This document shows, in pieces, positions 48,439 through 56,768 of a stretch of 64,000 nucleotides of DNA. Both the position numbers and the translations under genes were made by a program. The stretch covers positions 1 to 64,000 of the forward strand of contig JAKSDQ010000028.1 in NCBI GenBank assembly GCA_022360015.1. Reading direction: 5' to 3'. Numbering within the stretch: position 1 is the first letter of the stretch; each line of letters begins with the position of its first letter. The notes below the pieces were generated by a model. It ran no database searches. It was not told where the DNA came from and saw only the letters and a list, made by a program, of their open reading frames with translations. Source of the DNA: Cytophagales bacterium. GTDB lineage: Bacteria; Bacteroidota; Bacteroidia; Cytophagales; Cyclobacteriaceae.

Positions 48439-48972
48439 TTATTCTTTGCACCTACGCTGATGCGCTATCTTCGACATATCACTCTCAAATCGCCGACCAC
48501 AGTTCCCACAAGTTAGCTCTTTGATGCGTTTATTTTTATATGCCCTCAATTGCTTTAGCTCTAATTCTAGCTGCGCATGCCCTGCATTGGTCATGCGTTT
48601 GGCTGCATACATTCTGCTGAATATGTATATGGAAGCCGTAAACATGGTAGAGTAAGTTACTGCAGCCAATACTTTTTCATACGCTGCATTAAGCCAGAAA
48701 GTGCGGAAGTCGTAGTAAAGCATAGATAAAACAAATAGCATCATTGTGAAAAACAAAGCTGCTTTATGATCTCCTTTCACAACAAACACAATAATGCTTA
48801 ATTCAATAATGATCACTACGGCAACGGAATGGGCCTTATTCATCCAGGCTAAATCAAAAACCTGTCTGGCGACTTGGTAATGAACATAGGCGCAATGTTC
48901 AACATTGTTTATCATAACTAGCAAAATGACCAGCAAAATAAAATTATCTATAGATAAAATCCGTTTTAACAT
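48439..48972 (-). CDS. Membrane protein with C-terminal zinc-finger, downstream of relaxase
   Basis: 177 aa. Four hydrophobic helices (about 8-28, 40-62, 68-85, 98-120) are followed by a coiled-coil-like stretch and LTCGNCGRRFESDMSKIAHQ ending RRC, a C2HC/C2H2-like zinc finger at about 153-174. I do not know the family. The gene starts 10 bp after the relaxase stop, so it belongs to the mobilisation operon. A cytoplasmic DNA- or protein-binding finger on a membrane anchor would fit a role at the transfer apparatus (inference). Confidence 0.7.
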   Translation of the reverse strand: MLKRILSIDNFILLVILLVMINNVEHCAYVHYQVARQVFDLAWMNKAHSVAVVIIIELSIIVFVVKGDHKAALFFTMMLFVLSMLYYDFRTFWLNAAYEKVLAAVTYSTMFTASIYIFSRMYAAKRMTNAGHAQLELELKQLRAYKNKRIKELTCGNCGRRFESDMSKIAHQRRCKE

Positions 48973-48982
48973 GTTTACATTC

Positions 48983-49825
48983 TCAATTAATTCGTTTTCG
49001 CCTTTTCTTCTTTACAAATAACTCAAGCTCTACCAAATTTTCCTTCTCATCCAATACCAATTCGTCAAAAAGCTGAAAATTCGTACTTAGTTCCATTGTC
49101 ATATTTCCATTTTTTTCTTTTTGTCTGGCTAGGTACCTTTTAACTTCCTGATCTGATCCATATTTGAAGGTTCTGTATCTTTTTAACTCGTTTATTTCCC
49201 TCTTAAAATTAAATTGCCGATCAAACCGATCGATAGCCATATATTTGAATGCCACCCTGCTGAAGCCTCCTTTTACTGGCCCCTTGACGGTGCTGCGATG
49301 ATTGGTCATGGGACTCAGCTTCAATTTATTGTTTCTATCCTTTCGGCTAACTATGATATGAACATGGGTATTAAGTCCTGGCTTCTTAGTGCCCTGCTTT
49401 GCCTTACCTTCTTTAACCCTGCGATCAGTACCTTTGTAATACCGGGTATCTACAATTTTGGTATACCAAACAATGTCATCCGGTTTAAGCTCCCTGCCCT
49501 TAAAATTCCGGTCATAATCTTCCATTACGCCGCGAGTATAGTCTTTAATTTTTTCTTTGTGATTCCGGATATGTTTTAGCTCAGCCGGGGAAAAATTGAG
49601 GGTAATCATATAAAACTTAGCTTCATCTTTTCGGAGCTGACCGACATTTTGATCAATATGTTGGATGACTTCTTTACTTTTGACCCTATCTTCATTAGCC
49701 GAAAAGAAAAAGGTCCTATTCGCCAATGATCCTGAAACATTTTCCTTGTTAAGGTAATTGACCAACTTTTGGCAACTACCTTTGTTATCGTCAATTTCAC
49801 CACCATTTATTTTCACATATGGCAT
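48983..49825 (-). CDS. Relaxase-like mobilisation protein (DUF5712 family)
   Basis: 280 aa. MPYVKINGGEIDDNKGSCQK with KLVNYLNKEN at the N-terminus, a long charged middle, and THVHIIVSRKDRNNK near 170 supplying the HxH metal-binding motif of relaxases. Candidate catalytic tyrosines lie in WYTKIVDTRYYKGTD. Family role: nicking at oriT and mobilisation of the element. Its start shares one base with the stop of the BfmA/BtgA gene. It is shorter than many relaxases but normal for this group. Confidence 0.8.
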   Translation of the reverse strand: MPYVKINGGEIDDNKGSCQKLVNYLNKENVSGSLANRTFFFSANEDRVKSKEVIQHIDQNVGQLRKDEAKFYMITLNFSPAELKHIRNHKEKIKDYTRGVMEDYDRNFKGRELKPDDIVWYTKIVDTRYYKGTDRRVKEGKAKQGTKKPGLNTHVHIIVSRKDRNNKLKLSPMTNHRSTVKGPVKGGFSRVAFKYMAIDRFDRQFNFKREINELKRYRTFKYGSDQEVKRYLARQKEKNGNMTMELSTNFQLFDELVLDEKENLVELELFVKKKRRKRIN

Positions 49826-50247
49826 CAGGATTTTGAATTTATTTTTGCCAACTCTGTTTCTATGGTCTTATCGTCAAAACCTTTGTACTTCAAATAGATG
49901 TAATGCAGTTTCTTGTAAACCACTAGTTGATTATGGTTGAGCCTATCAACCTTTTTCATCATTTGATTTTGATCCTGGATCAAAATAGCCAGTTCCTCCA
50001 ACAGAGGGCTTAGCTTTTCCTTTTCCTGGGTTTTGATGAAGCCGATTATTCGTTTATCTAATGCTTTAATGGCCGCCGATGCACTGTCATGATTTAAATC
50101 AGAGGGGTCAGCGCCGGTATGCCTAAAATAACTAACCATTTCCGAGAAAAACTTGATCATAGACTTGTTGTGTTTTGTAGCGAGTTTTCCAAAAAGTTTA
50201 TGATCAGTCAAATTTACCTGTAAGGATCTTCTTTCATTTTTTTTCAT
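49825..50247 (-). CDS. BfmA/BtgA-family mobilisation accessory protein
   Basis: 140 aa, basic N-terminus MKKNERRSLQVNLTDHKLFG, then a helical protein with a coiled-coil-like middle (ILIQDQNQMMKKVDRLNHNQL). It matches what I know of BfmA/BtgA proteins of Bacteroides mobilisable transposons, which bind oriT DNA and help the relaxase. It is the first gene after the palindromic repeat region and is coupled to the relaxase gene by a one-base overlap. Confidence 0.7.
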   Translation of the reverse strand: MKKNERRSLQVNLTDHKLFGKLATKHNKSMIKFFSEMVSYFRHTGADPSDLNHDSASAAIKALDKRIIGFIKTQEKEKLSPLLEELAILIQDQNQMMKKVDRLNHNQLVVYKKLHYIYLKYKGFDDKTIETELAKINSKS

Positions 50248-50363
50248 AAGTTATGTATACATAGATGTATAGATATTAATATTGATTATCAGTCCGTTAA
50301 GCTTCGTTGTATACTACCTGGGTACAAAGACAAACCATCAGAATGGGCCAAATGGCCAAATAG

Positions 50364-50377
50364 CGCGATTTCGCGCA
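50364..50377. repeat. Small GC-rich inverted repeat
   Basis: GCGCGA-TT-TCGCGC, perfect 6-bp arms with a two-base centre, in otherwise AT-rich DNA. It lies 31 bp from the tandem 26-mers and probably belongs to the same control or transfer-origin region. Confidence 0.6.
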
Positions 50378-50408
50378 TGTCAACGATACAAAGTACCGTT
50401 CCCGCTTG

Positions 50409-50486
50409 CTATCCTGTGGGCAGGATACAGTTAACTATCCTGTGGGCAGGATACAGTTAACTATCCTGTGGGCAGGATACAGTTAA
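50409..50486. repeat. Three perfect tandem 26-bp repeats, each a palindrome
   Basis: Copies at 50409-50434, 50435-50460 and 50461-50486 are identical and directly adjacent. Each contains TATCCTG-TGGG-CAGGATA, a perfect 7-bp inverted repeat with a 4-base centre, followed by an AGTTAA-type spacer. They are candidate binding sites (iterons) for a mobilisation or replication protein. There are no spacers of variable sequence, so this is not a CRISPR array. Confidence 0.9.
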
Positions 50487-50609
50487 CTTGTTCAGATTTT
50501 TCATTGCATAGATTGTGTTGAAAGCATCGTTGGAAATTGATGGAGGAAAATTAATGATTTTGTTTATAATTTACAATTTTGTTCTAACATTTAAGATTAA
50601 TAAAAGGAC

Positions 50610-51314
50610 TCATAAGAGCCCTTCATCAACAAAACTATAATAATTGTTGCCACAGTGAATAACATGATCCAATACACCGATTTCCAACAATTTTCCGGAT
50701 GCGACCAGATTCTTTGTCAATCTGATATCGGCTTCACTAGGTTTTGGGCTCTCTGAGGGGTGGTTATGAACCAGGATAATTGCTGATGAAGTATACTGCA
50801 GAGCTGCTTTGAATATTACTTTTGGATCAGCGAAAGTTCCGGATACGCCACCTTTAGAGACATGATGTTTATGTATAACAGCATTTCGTCTATTGAGCAT
50901 CAAGACCCAAAAATGTTCTACCGTTTCATCTCTTAGGATTGGGTCCATCAGTCGATACACATCAGTGGAGGAATTAATAAAATATGGTTTGTCAAGGTTT
51001 TCTTCTGACCGTCGTCTACCTAATTCTAATGCTGCGAAAATCCTGCAGGCTCTGGCCTTTCCTATTTGTTCTATTTTCATTAAATCGGAAACCGACATTT
51101 TATAAAGGGTGTTGAGATTTCCGTTGGCATGTGTTAAAACAGTTCTGGCTAGTCCAACAGAATTCTGCATTTGTTCAGTACCAAGTATCATGGCTAATAC
51201 TTCGGAGTCTGTAAGGTGGCTTTTACCGTTTTTTAATAATTTTGCCTGTGGGCAATCATTCATGATCCATAGATTTTTGGGGGATTTAGGTTGATTATAA
51301 TTTTTTTCTGACAT
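50610..51314 (-). CDS. radC: RadC-family JAB/MPN protein of a mobile element
   Basis: 234 aa from the ATG at 51314 (MSEKNYNQ); the frame is open to 51395 but the extra residues look non-coding. An N-terminal helix-hairpin-helix region (ALELGRRR after IEQIGKARACR) precedes the JAMM metal motif LVHNHPSESPKPSEADI near 183. RadC-like proteins are frequent cargo of conjugative elements in this phylum; their biochemical role is unsettled. The gene lies just upstream of the candidate oriT region, same strand as the mob operon. Confidence 0.88.
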   Translation of the reverse strand: MSEKNYNQPKSPKNLWIMNDCPQAKLLKNGKSHLTDSEVLAMILGTEQMQNSVGLARTVLTHANGNLNTLYKMSVSDLMKIEQIGKARACRIFAALELGRRRSEENLDKPYFINSSTDVYRLMDPILRDETVEHFWVLMLNRRNAVIHKHHVSKGGVSGTFADPKVIFKAALQYTSSAIILVHNHPSESPKPSEADIRLTKNLVASGKLLEIGVLDHVIHCGNNYYSFVDEGLL

Positions 51315-51695
51315 TGTAATGTGGTTTGAATTGAACATCATTTTGCCAGTGCAGGGGAGTGTGCGAATAAAATGAGAAAAGGAAACGGAAGGCAAACCAG
51401 CGTGGGCAGTGGGTTGGCTTTCAGCCGTAGTCTTTTCGAATTTTAGTAGAACCCTCCATCTTGCAATAATGATGGGAAAGTCAAACCATCGGAAATGGTA
51501 GAAAACAATTTCTAACCCCTATAAAATTGTGGAAATAAGAAGTTAGATGGGCAGGTAAGAAGTATTGTAATTATAGCTCAGGTCTTATCCGGAACTGAAC
51601 TATCTGTAAAATTTTGATTTAGTAATTTTGAGTATTATTCTTGTACCAATTTTTGGTTTGACCTTATAATTTTTTTAACTAATAGCGCACCAGTT
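51315..51695. other. Divergent intergenic 381 bp
   Basis: Separates radC (minus) from the B-box-like gene (plus). I see no gene, repeat or clear promoter motif. It may contain the right boundary of the mobile element, but no integrase gene or attachment repeat is recognisable here. Confidence 0.4.
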
Positions 51696-52127
51696 ATGAA
51701 ATGTTACAATCATATCAATTCTGATGCTGTAGCCACGTGCGGGGATTGTGGCAAGGGACTCTGTAAAAGTTGTGCCAATAAATTTGCCACACCAATTTGT
51801 GATACCTGTGGCTTACAAAGAGTAAATAATGACAAAAGGAGAATTTACAACGAGTTTATCTGGATGCTTGGAGTTGTAGTAGTAAGCGTCTTTTTAATTT
51901 TCAATTTCCCTGAGTTTTGGCAAGTCACAGAGCCGCAGCTATTGGAAACAGTCGCTTTGCTATATGGCGGGGTGAGTATTGTCGGTGGCTGGTATACCCT
52001 GTCAAAATTTACATCTAAATACTTTCTTTTTTTGCCGATAATAGGTTGGATAATTTACTTCATTCTGAAGCTTTATGTTTCTGCCCTGATTGGTCATTTC
52101 GTCTTTATACGAATACCAGACGGTTGA
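51696..52127 (+). CDS. B-box zinc-finger-like membrane protein
   Basis: 143 aa. Residues 1-42 hold MKCYNHINSDAVATCGDCGK and CKSCANKF, then ICDTCG: a cysteine/histidine array as in bacterial B-box-type zinc fingers. Three hydrophobic helices follow (about 52-70, 82-100, 105-135). Function is unknown; such small proteins are common near housekeeping genes in Cytophagales. The ATG at 51696 is the first in frame and directly precedes the first zinc ligand. Confidence 0.75.
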   Translation: MKCYNHINSDAVATCGDCGKGLCKSCANKFATPICDTCGLQRVNNDKRRIYNEFIWMLGVVVVSVFLIFNFPEFWQVTEPQLLETVALLYGGVSIVGGWYTLSKFTSKYFLFLPIIGWIIYFILKLYVSALIGHFVFIRIPDG

Positions 52128-52463
52128 TAGGGTTAGGGAAAGTTCAAAAGTCAGCAGTTTATTGATATTAACTTATCTGCCGTTTCATATAATGAATTTC
52201 TTAGAAACTTTCGAAATTTTCATTTGTCACATGACAATGACTAAAGATTAATTAATAGCCTTACAGAATCTTTGAGGCAATTTTTATCGATACATTGTTC
52301 TTTACAAGGAGCAATAAAGGTTGGTGGGCCAAAAAAGACGGTGAGCAATTTGCATAAAGGAGCTATTTTGCAATTTATCCCCGAAGCTTAAAAGGTGAAG
52401 ATCAATATGTTAAGTTTTTCATGATCAAAATTACTAGTATATACTTTAGTCTGTTGAAAATTA
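52128..52463. other. Intergenic, nothing recognised
   Basis: About 336 bp between the B-box-like gene and the tRNA-Arg terminator. No open frame of useful length and no repeat was found. Confidence 0.4.
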
Positions 52464-52498
52464 AATTACAACTACTTGACATTCAAATAGTTGTAATT
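52464..52498 (-). terminator. Hairpin terminator downstream of tRNA-Arg
   Basis: Perfect 11-bp arms AATTACAACTA and TAGTTGTAATT with a 13-base loop, beginning 8 bp past the tRNA 3' end on its strand and followed by a T-rich stretch. It is AT-rich for a terminator, but position and structure fit transcription end of the tRNA. Confidence 0.6.
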
Positions 52499-52505
52499 AT
52501 AAGTG

Positions 52506-52579
52506 TGAACTCGGAGGGATTCGAACCCCCAACCTCCTGGGCCGTAACCAGGTGCACTATCCAGTTATGCTACGAGTCC
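52506..52579 (-). tRNA. tRNA-Arg (anticodon ACG)
   Basis: Complete cloverleaf on the minus strand. Acceptor GGACTCG pairs with CGAGTTC (one G-T pair), the anticodon arm is CCTGG-TTACGGC-CCAGG with anticodon ACG, and the T arm is GGGGG-TTCGAAT-CCCTC. Discriminator base A, no encoded CCA. ACG is read as ICG after deamination and decodes CGN arginine codons. Confidence 0.95.
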
Positions 52580-52942
52580 TATTTGCCCACTTAGCTTCAA
52601 CAAATGTGAGCCATAAATAAAGCTCCGGCTGGCTCTTTCCTCCTCATGCTCCGTAGCAAAGATGAAAGTGGCAATGCGATAGGCACTGCCCACCGAAGCC
52701 TTAGCCTAAGTGAAAACAAATCTATACAAATATTAAGCTTTTACCCAAATTTTCACTCACGAAAATTTTAGGCCCATAGTTAACCATGAAGACTAAACCC
52801 CCACCCCACCCCCCAAATTCACACTCAAACTCTATTCGTGGGCAAAGATTAATACACCATATAACAAGAAAAATTATATAATGCTCCTTAAATTATACTA
52901 TATTTGCCCAGCTATTTGTCTGTTTGACTACTTAATCCTAAG
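52580..52942. other. Intergenic 363 bp upstream of the beta-barrel gene
   Basis: No gene seen. It contains a C-rich stretch near 52798-52815 and, close to the right end, a candidate -7 promoter box (listed separately). Confidence 0.4.
52899..52906 (+). promoter_or_regulatory. Candidate Bacteroidetes -7 promoter box
   Basis: TATATTTG matches the TAnnTTTG consensus exactly and lies 37 bp before the ATG of the beta-barrel gene. No clear TTTG at -33 is seen, so the call is tentative. Confidence 0.35.
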
Positions 52943-53680
52943 ATGAGAAAAATAACTGCACTTTTGATGGCCCTTCTTCTTTCTTTTGGTGCCGTTGCGT
53001 TGGAAAATGATGATGACAATGACAAGAAAAAGAAAAAGCAGAAGGCACGACCTGATCTGCCGGGTATTTTGCTAATAGATGTAGGGTTCAACTTCCTTCA
53101 GGATAACCCGGAGGGGATGGATGTCGGGTTCTGGGGTTCAAAAATTGTGAATTTCTACTACTACCTGGATATTCCCATAGGAAAATCCCACTTTTCCTTT
53201 GGACCGGGCATAGGTTTTGGGTTGGAAAAGTACAGTTTTGACGACAATAATACCTTGACATTGAATAATTCAGGCAACACAGAGATTACTGAATTGGCTA
53301 ATCTTCTCAATGATGACGTAGAAATAAAAAAGAGTAAAATTGCAGCTAACTACATCGACATACCTGTGGAATTCCGGTTTCATGTCAACAAAGAAAACCA
53401 TGACCAGGGATTCAGGGCTGCCATTGGTGGCAAGGTAGGTTTTCTGTTTGACGGACATACAAAAATCAAGTATGAAGAAGACGGGGATAACAAAAAAATC
53501 AAGCAAAAAGATAATTTCAATTTACAACGCTTCCGCTATGGTGTGACAGCCCGAATCGGTTTTCCGGGAATTAACCTGTTTGGCTATTACAGCCTGTCGG
53601 AGCTATTCGAAAGTGGCAGAGGGCCCGACGAAACCACCGCAACTTCCTTCAATCTAGGCATTTCCATATCAGGTTTTTAA
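52943..53680 (+). CDS. Outer-membrane beta-barrel protein (PorT/porin-like)
   Basis: 245 aa. Signal peptide at 1-20 (ITALLMALLLSFGAVA), then an acidic/lysine-rich linker (ENDDDNDKKKKKQK). A series of amphipathic strands follows with alternating aromatic residues (FYYYLDIPIG, FSFGPGIGFGLEKY, YIDIPVEFRFHV, YGVTARIGF), ending in a terminal strand with final Phe (FNLGISISGF). This is the Bacteroidetes small beta-barrel type (OMP_b-brl_2). It lies convergent to the PAP2-like gene. Exact function unknown. Confidence 0.82.
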   Translation: MRKITALLMALLLSFGAVALENDDDNDKKKKKQKARPDLPGILLIDVGFNFLQDNPEGMDVGFWGSKIVNFYYYLDIPIGKSHFSFGPGIGFGLEKYSFDDNNTLTLNNSGNTEITELANLLNDDVEIKKSKIAANYIDIPVEFRFHVNKENHDQGFRAAIGGKVGFLFDGHTKIKYEEDGDNKKIKQKDNFNLQRFRYGVTARIGFPGINLFGYYSLSELFESGRGPDETTATSFNLGISISGF

Positions 53681-53912
53681 AATCTCAGAAAACTTCGGTA
53701 GCCCACACACAAGCCGTAAACTTTCACCGCATTGGACTTAAGTTCCGGACGTTGCCACGATAAACAGGATCAATGAAGAAAAAAACTAACTTCCTAAGGC
53801 TTCACACCAACATTCCATCGTTCTATTTTCCCAATACCGCACTACTCCGCCATTCCAACACTCCAACTTCGCAACCTCCAACCACCGTCTCAAATCCAAA
53901 CCACCCAACTGC

Positions 53913-54641
53913 TCACACAAAAAAATAAATCGACCCAAAACTGACACCAAACCCCAGCAAAGCCCCGGCATATACCTGACTGCTGTCATGATCATTCAAT
54001 TGCAGGCGTGACGACATCACTAATCCTGACAAAATGATCAAAGCCAGAATAGGATACATCAACTGATTGTCCTGGAATTTCAGACTCACGGCCAGTATAA
54101 AGCCTAATGCGCCCACAATTCCTGCACTATGGGCACTGATTTTCCATCTGATGGTAATAATGGTGATCAAAAAAATCGTAATGGTAATGCTCAGTAGAAT
54201 CACGCTGAAAATCACATTAAATTTCCACTGCATCAAAAACAAGTAGGAGCACAGTCCATAATAAATAGTGATAAAAACAAATGGTACCACCCTTTCTTCC
54301 TTACTTTTCATCCAGAGACTTTTGGGCGCGGGAAACTCCTCGTTATAATCTTCACTTTCATTGATGACAGCCACCGCGTCGTTATAAGAGATGTTTTTGA
54401 CATATTTTAACCTAAGCACCCGGATGAAATAGACCACATAGTTAAGTCTGATTAAAGACACACTGATCAGGGGCAGCACATAGGTAAGAAAAAAAATTAT
54501 GGTCAAAAGCTGCAGGAAAGCTGAATCCGGAAGGGGCTTCACAGCAAGTGGCACGAAGTACAACAATATGGCAAATACCAGGGTAGGCATCAGCAGGGGA
54601 TGCAAAACAAGGGATGTAATCTTTGCTAACCTGTTAGACAC
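53913..54641 (-). CDS. PAP2-like integral membrane protein
   Basis: 242 aa with about six membrane helices. Weak versions of the three phosphatase motifs can be seen: KSKEERVVPF (KxxxxRxxP-like, near 111), ISAHSAG (PSGH-like, near 168) and SSRLQLNDHDSSQVYAG (SRxxxxxHxxxQV, near 210). The middle motif lacks the usual PSGH, so activity is uncertain. The start shares one base with the rpoN stop, so the two are translationally coupled. Confidence 0.7.
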   Translation of the reverse strand: MSNRLAKITSLVLHPLLMPTLVFAILLYFVPLAVKPLPDSAFLQLLTIIFFLTYVLPLISVSLIRLNYVVYFIRVLRLKYVKNISYNDAVAVINESEDYNEEFPAPKSLWMKSKEERVVPFVFITIYYGLCSYLFLMQWKFNVIFSVILLSITITIFLITIITIRWKISAHSAGIVGALGFILAVSLKFQDNQLMYPILALIILSGLVMSSRLQLNDHDSSQVYAGALLGFGVSFGSIYFFV

Positions 54642-56089
54642 TATAACTCTTTTCTAAGCCTGGCCACCGGCAGGTTAAGCTGCTCACGGTACTTGGCAAC
54701 CGTCCTTCGCGCAATGTTGTACCCTTTGGACTTTAAAAGTTTCTCTAATTTATCATCAGACAGTGGTTTTTTCTTGTCTTCATCCTCAATCAGGTTCTGC
54801 AAGGCGTGTTTGACCTCCCTGCTGCTGACGTCTTCACCGGAATCGGTAGAAATACCTTCGGAAAAGAAATACTTCAAGGGAAAAATACCAAATTCTGTTT
54901 GTATCGATTTACTGTTCGCCACCCGCGATACGGTAGATATATCCATGTTGATTCTGCTGGCAATATCTTTTAGTATCATGGGACGCAGCTTGCTTTCATC
55001 ACCTTCCTGGAAAAACTCATATTGATAGGTAATAATGGCATTCATCGTATTTAGCAGTGTTTGTTGCCGCTGCTTGATAGCATCGATGAACCATTTTGCC
55101 GCATCCAGCTTTTGTTTTACAAAAGATACTGTTTCTTTAAGCTTTTTATCCTTCTTGTTGCTTTTGTCATAAGCAGACAACATGTCTGAATAAGAACGGC
55201 TTACCCTGAGTTCGGGGGCATTCCTGGAATTCAGTGTTAAATCCAGTTCACCGTTATTATTTGTCAATATAAAATCCGGTATCAGGTACTGGGTTTTAAC
55301 CAGCCCTCCTGAAACACCACCTGGTTTCGGGTTTAACTTGGTTATGACGGCGATGGCTTCCTTCAGCAAGTCTTCGTCATCGACATTCAGTTTTTTGAGT
55401 ATTTTGTCATAGTGTTTTTTGGTGAACTCATCAAAGCAATCATTGACAATGCGGGAAGCCAGTACCACAGCATCGCTTTGATCCAGCTTTCTTCTGAGTT
55501 GAATAGATAAACACTCCTGAAGATTCCTGGCGGCAATACCGGAGGGGTCGAAGTCCTGTATCTTAAACAGTATGTCTTCTACTTCATCCAAATCGGTTTC
55601 CAGGTTCTGTGAGAATGCCAGATCGTTAACAATGGCATCCAGGTCCCTTCTGATATATCCGTCACTTTCAATACTGCCAATTAACTGCAGGGAAATAGTT
55701 TCCTGCCTTTGGTCCAAACGCAAAAACCCCAGTTGGTCCAATAACTGTTCGTTGAGTGTAGCAGCAGTCGTGATAGGAATATCCTTATCTTCTTCAGTCG
55801 GGTAATTGCCATCTCCCTGCATTTTGTAGCCGCTGAAATCTTCATCCCTCAAATAATCTTCGACATTTACGTCATCTTCTTTGTTATAAGTATCTTCCTC
55901 AAAATCATCCTGTGATGATATCTCCTCCGGAGTCTCTTCCTTTCCTTCCTCCAGCGCAGGGTTAATTTCCAGCTCCTCTTCGATCCGGGTTTCCAGCTCC
56001 ACAGTCGGGATTTGTAACAGCTTGATAAACTGGATCTGCTGTGGTGATAACTTCTGCGATAAAGTTTGACTTAAATTAAGCTTCTGCAT
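54641..56089 (-). CDS. rpoN: RNA polymerase sigma-54 factor
   Basis: 482 aa. The N-terminal activator-interacting region I is Gln/Leu-rich (LSQTLSQKLSPQQIQFIKLLQ), followed by the acidic region II (about 45-100), the core-binding domain, a helix-turn-helix near 375 (DISTVSRVANSK) and the terminal RpoN box ARRTVAKYREQL. It recognises -24/-12 promoters and needs AAA+ activators. It is the first gene of a two-gene unit with the PAP2-like gene and is divergent from asnS. All regions are present. Confidence 0.97.
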   Translation of the reverse strand: MQKLNLSQTLSQKLSPQQIQFIKLLQIPTVELETRIEEELEINPALEEGKEETPEEISSQDDFEEDTYNKEDDVNVEDYLRDEDFSGYKMQGDGNYPTEEDKDIPITTAATLNEQLLDQLGFLRLDQRQETISLQLIGSIESDGYIRRDLDAIVNDLAFSQNLETDLDEVEDILFKIQDFDPSGIAARNLQECLSIQLRRKLDQSDAVVLASRIVNDCFDEFTKKHYDKILKKLNVDDEDLLKEAIAVITKLNPKPGGVSGGLVKTQYLIPDFILTNNNGELDLTLNSRNAPELRVSRSYSDMLSAYDKSNKKDKKLKETVSFVKQKLDAAKWFIDAIKQRQQTLLNTMNAIITYQYEFFQEGDESKLRPMILKDIASRINMDISTVSRVANSKSIQTEFGIFPLKYFFSEGISTDSGEDVSSREVKHALQNLIEDEDKKKPLSDDKLEKLLKSKGYNIARRTVAKYREQLNLPVARLRKEL

Positions 56090-56244
56090 GTACAGCTCTT
56101 CAATTAAATCTTTTGTCGTTTGAAATTTTAATAAAGATAAACGGCGAAATTCTCATCTTTTGTATAATTTAACTTAAAAGATATACATGTTAAGATCATA
56201 CAATTTTTACACCGGCTCATCACACTTTATTAAAAGGATTAAAA

Positions 56245-56260
56245 TAGCTGATCTCAGCTA
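56245..56260. repeat. Inverted repeat upstream of rpoN
   Basis: TAGCTGA-TC-TCAGCTA, perfect 7-bp arms with a two-base centre, 156 bp upstream of the rpoN start and 7 bp from a longer palindrome. It has operator-like geometry. Confidence 0.5.
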
Positions 56261-56267
56261 ATCAACC

Positions 56268-56302
56268 TAAATTTGAATTAATTGTTATTTAATTCAAATT
56301 TA
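56268..56302. repeat. Perfect 14-bp inverted repeat upstream of rpoN
   Basis: TAAATTTGAATTAA and its exact complement are separated by TTGTTAT. In AT-rich DNA a 14-bp perfect repeat can still be chance. Next to a second palindrome in a divergent promoter region it may be an operator or a hairpin in the rpoN leader. Confidence 0.5.
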
Positions 56303-56589
56303 TAATAATTCTTTTATTCTTTGATAAAAACAGCAAATTATCGTTTTTTTGCGAACATTTTACAGGAGGTTGGTGCACCTGATATTAGGGGAATCTTTTA
56401 AGGCAGGTTGTTGCATGATAAAGGTTGTAGTAAAAAGAAATGAAGGTAAGGTTTCAAGGGAAAAAAACTGTTACCTTGTGAATGAAAGCAAAAGAACCAA
56501 CTGGTGTGATGTTACATGTTTGGTTTACGAATAGCTCATAGCTTAGCGCAAGCGTCCCGTGGGTGTAGCACAGCGTTTTCGACAAAATT

Positions 56590-56635
56590 CTTGGTGCCTT
56601 TGTGGTTAACTATTTTTCACCACGAAGGCGCAAAG
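56590..56635. repeat. Imperfect hairpin of a dispersed intergenic repeat type
   Basis: The left arm CTTGGTGCCTTTGTGGTTAA and the right arm TTCACCACGAAGGCGCAAAG pair at 16 of 20 positions. The sequence resembles the 'accacaaaggcaccaag' repeats I know from many environmental genomes. Only one copy is in the window. Confidence 0.5.
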
Positions 56636-56768
56636 AGACACGGAGGTTTTCATATGTAAAATAAAAGTACATATTCTTAAGTTGTGCAATAGCCACGGGG
56701 CGCTAGAGTTTAGTGTGAGATGCTTACGCCAGAGGCAGGGAAATTTCCAGGATAAAATTTTAATTAAG

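Larger units (their letters stand above)
50248..50609. promoter_or_regulatory. Candidate oriT/control region upstream of the mob operon
   Basis: 362 gene-free bp between radC and the BfmA/BtgA gene. It contains GGCC-AAAT-GGCC at about 50348-50359, a GC-rich hairpin and three tandem palindromic 26-mers (listed separately). This accumulation of secondary structure directly before mobilisation genes is typical of an origin of transfer or an iteron control region. No nic-site consensus can be named from sequence alone. Confidence 0.5.
56090..56768. other. Divergent rpoN-asnS intergenic region, 679 bp
   Basis: No gene supported; the 61-codon frame at 56349-56534 has no features. The region contains two perfect inverted repeats close to rpoN and an imperfect hairpin of a dispersed-repeat type near asnS, listed separately. 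Confidence 0.5.

Noticed and set aside
50409-50486. CRISPR array
   Set aside because: The three repeats are directly adjacent and identical over the whole unit; there are no variable spacers and no cas genes.
51315-51395. Upstream extension of radC
   Set aside because: The residues before MSEKNYNQ do not resemble RadC N-termini.
56349-56534. 61-aa plus-strand ORF in the rpoN-asnS gap
   Set aside because: No recognisable features; the region is better explained as regulatory and repeat sequence.
56682-56768. N-terminal extension of asnS
   Set aside because: The extra 29 residues match no AsnRS start and overlap the end of the intergenic region; the ATG at 56769 gives the normal N-terminus.
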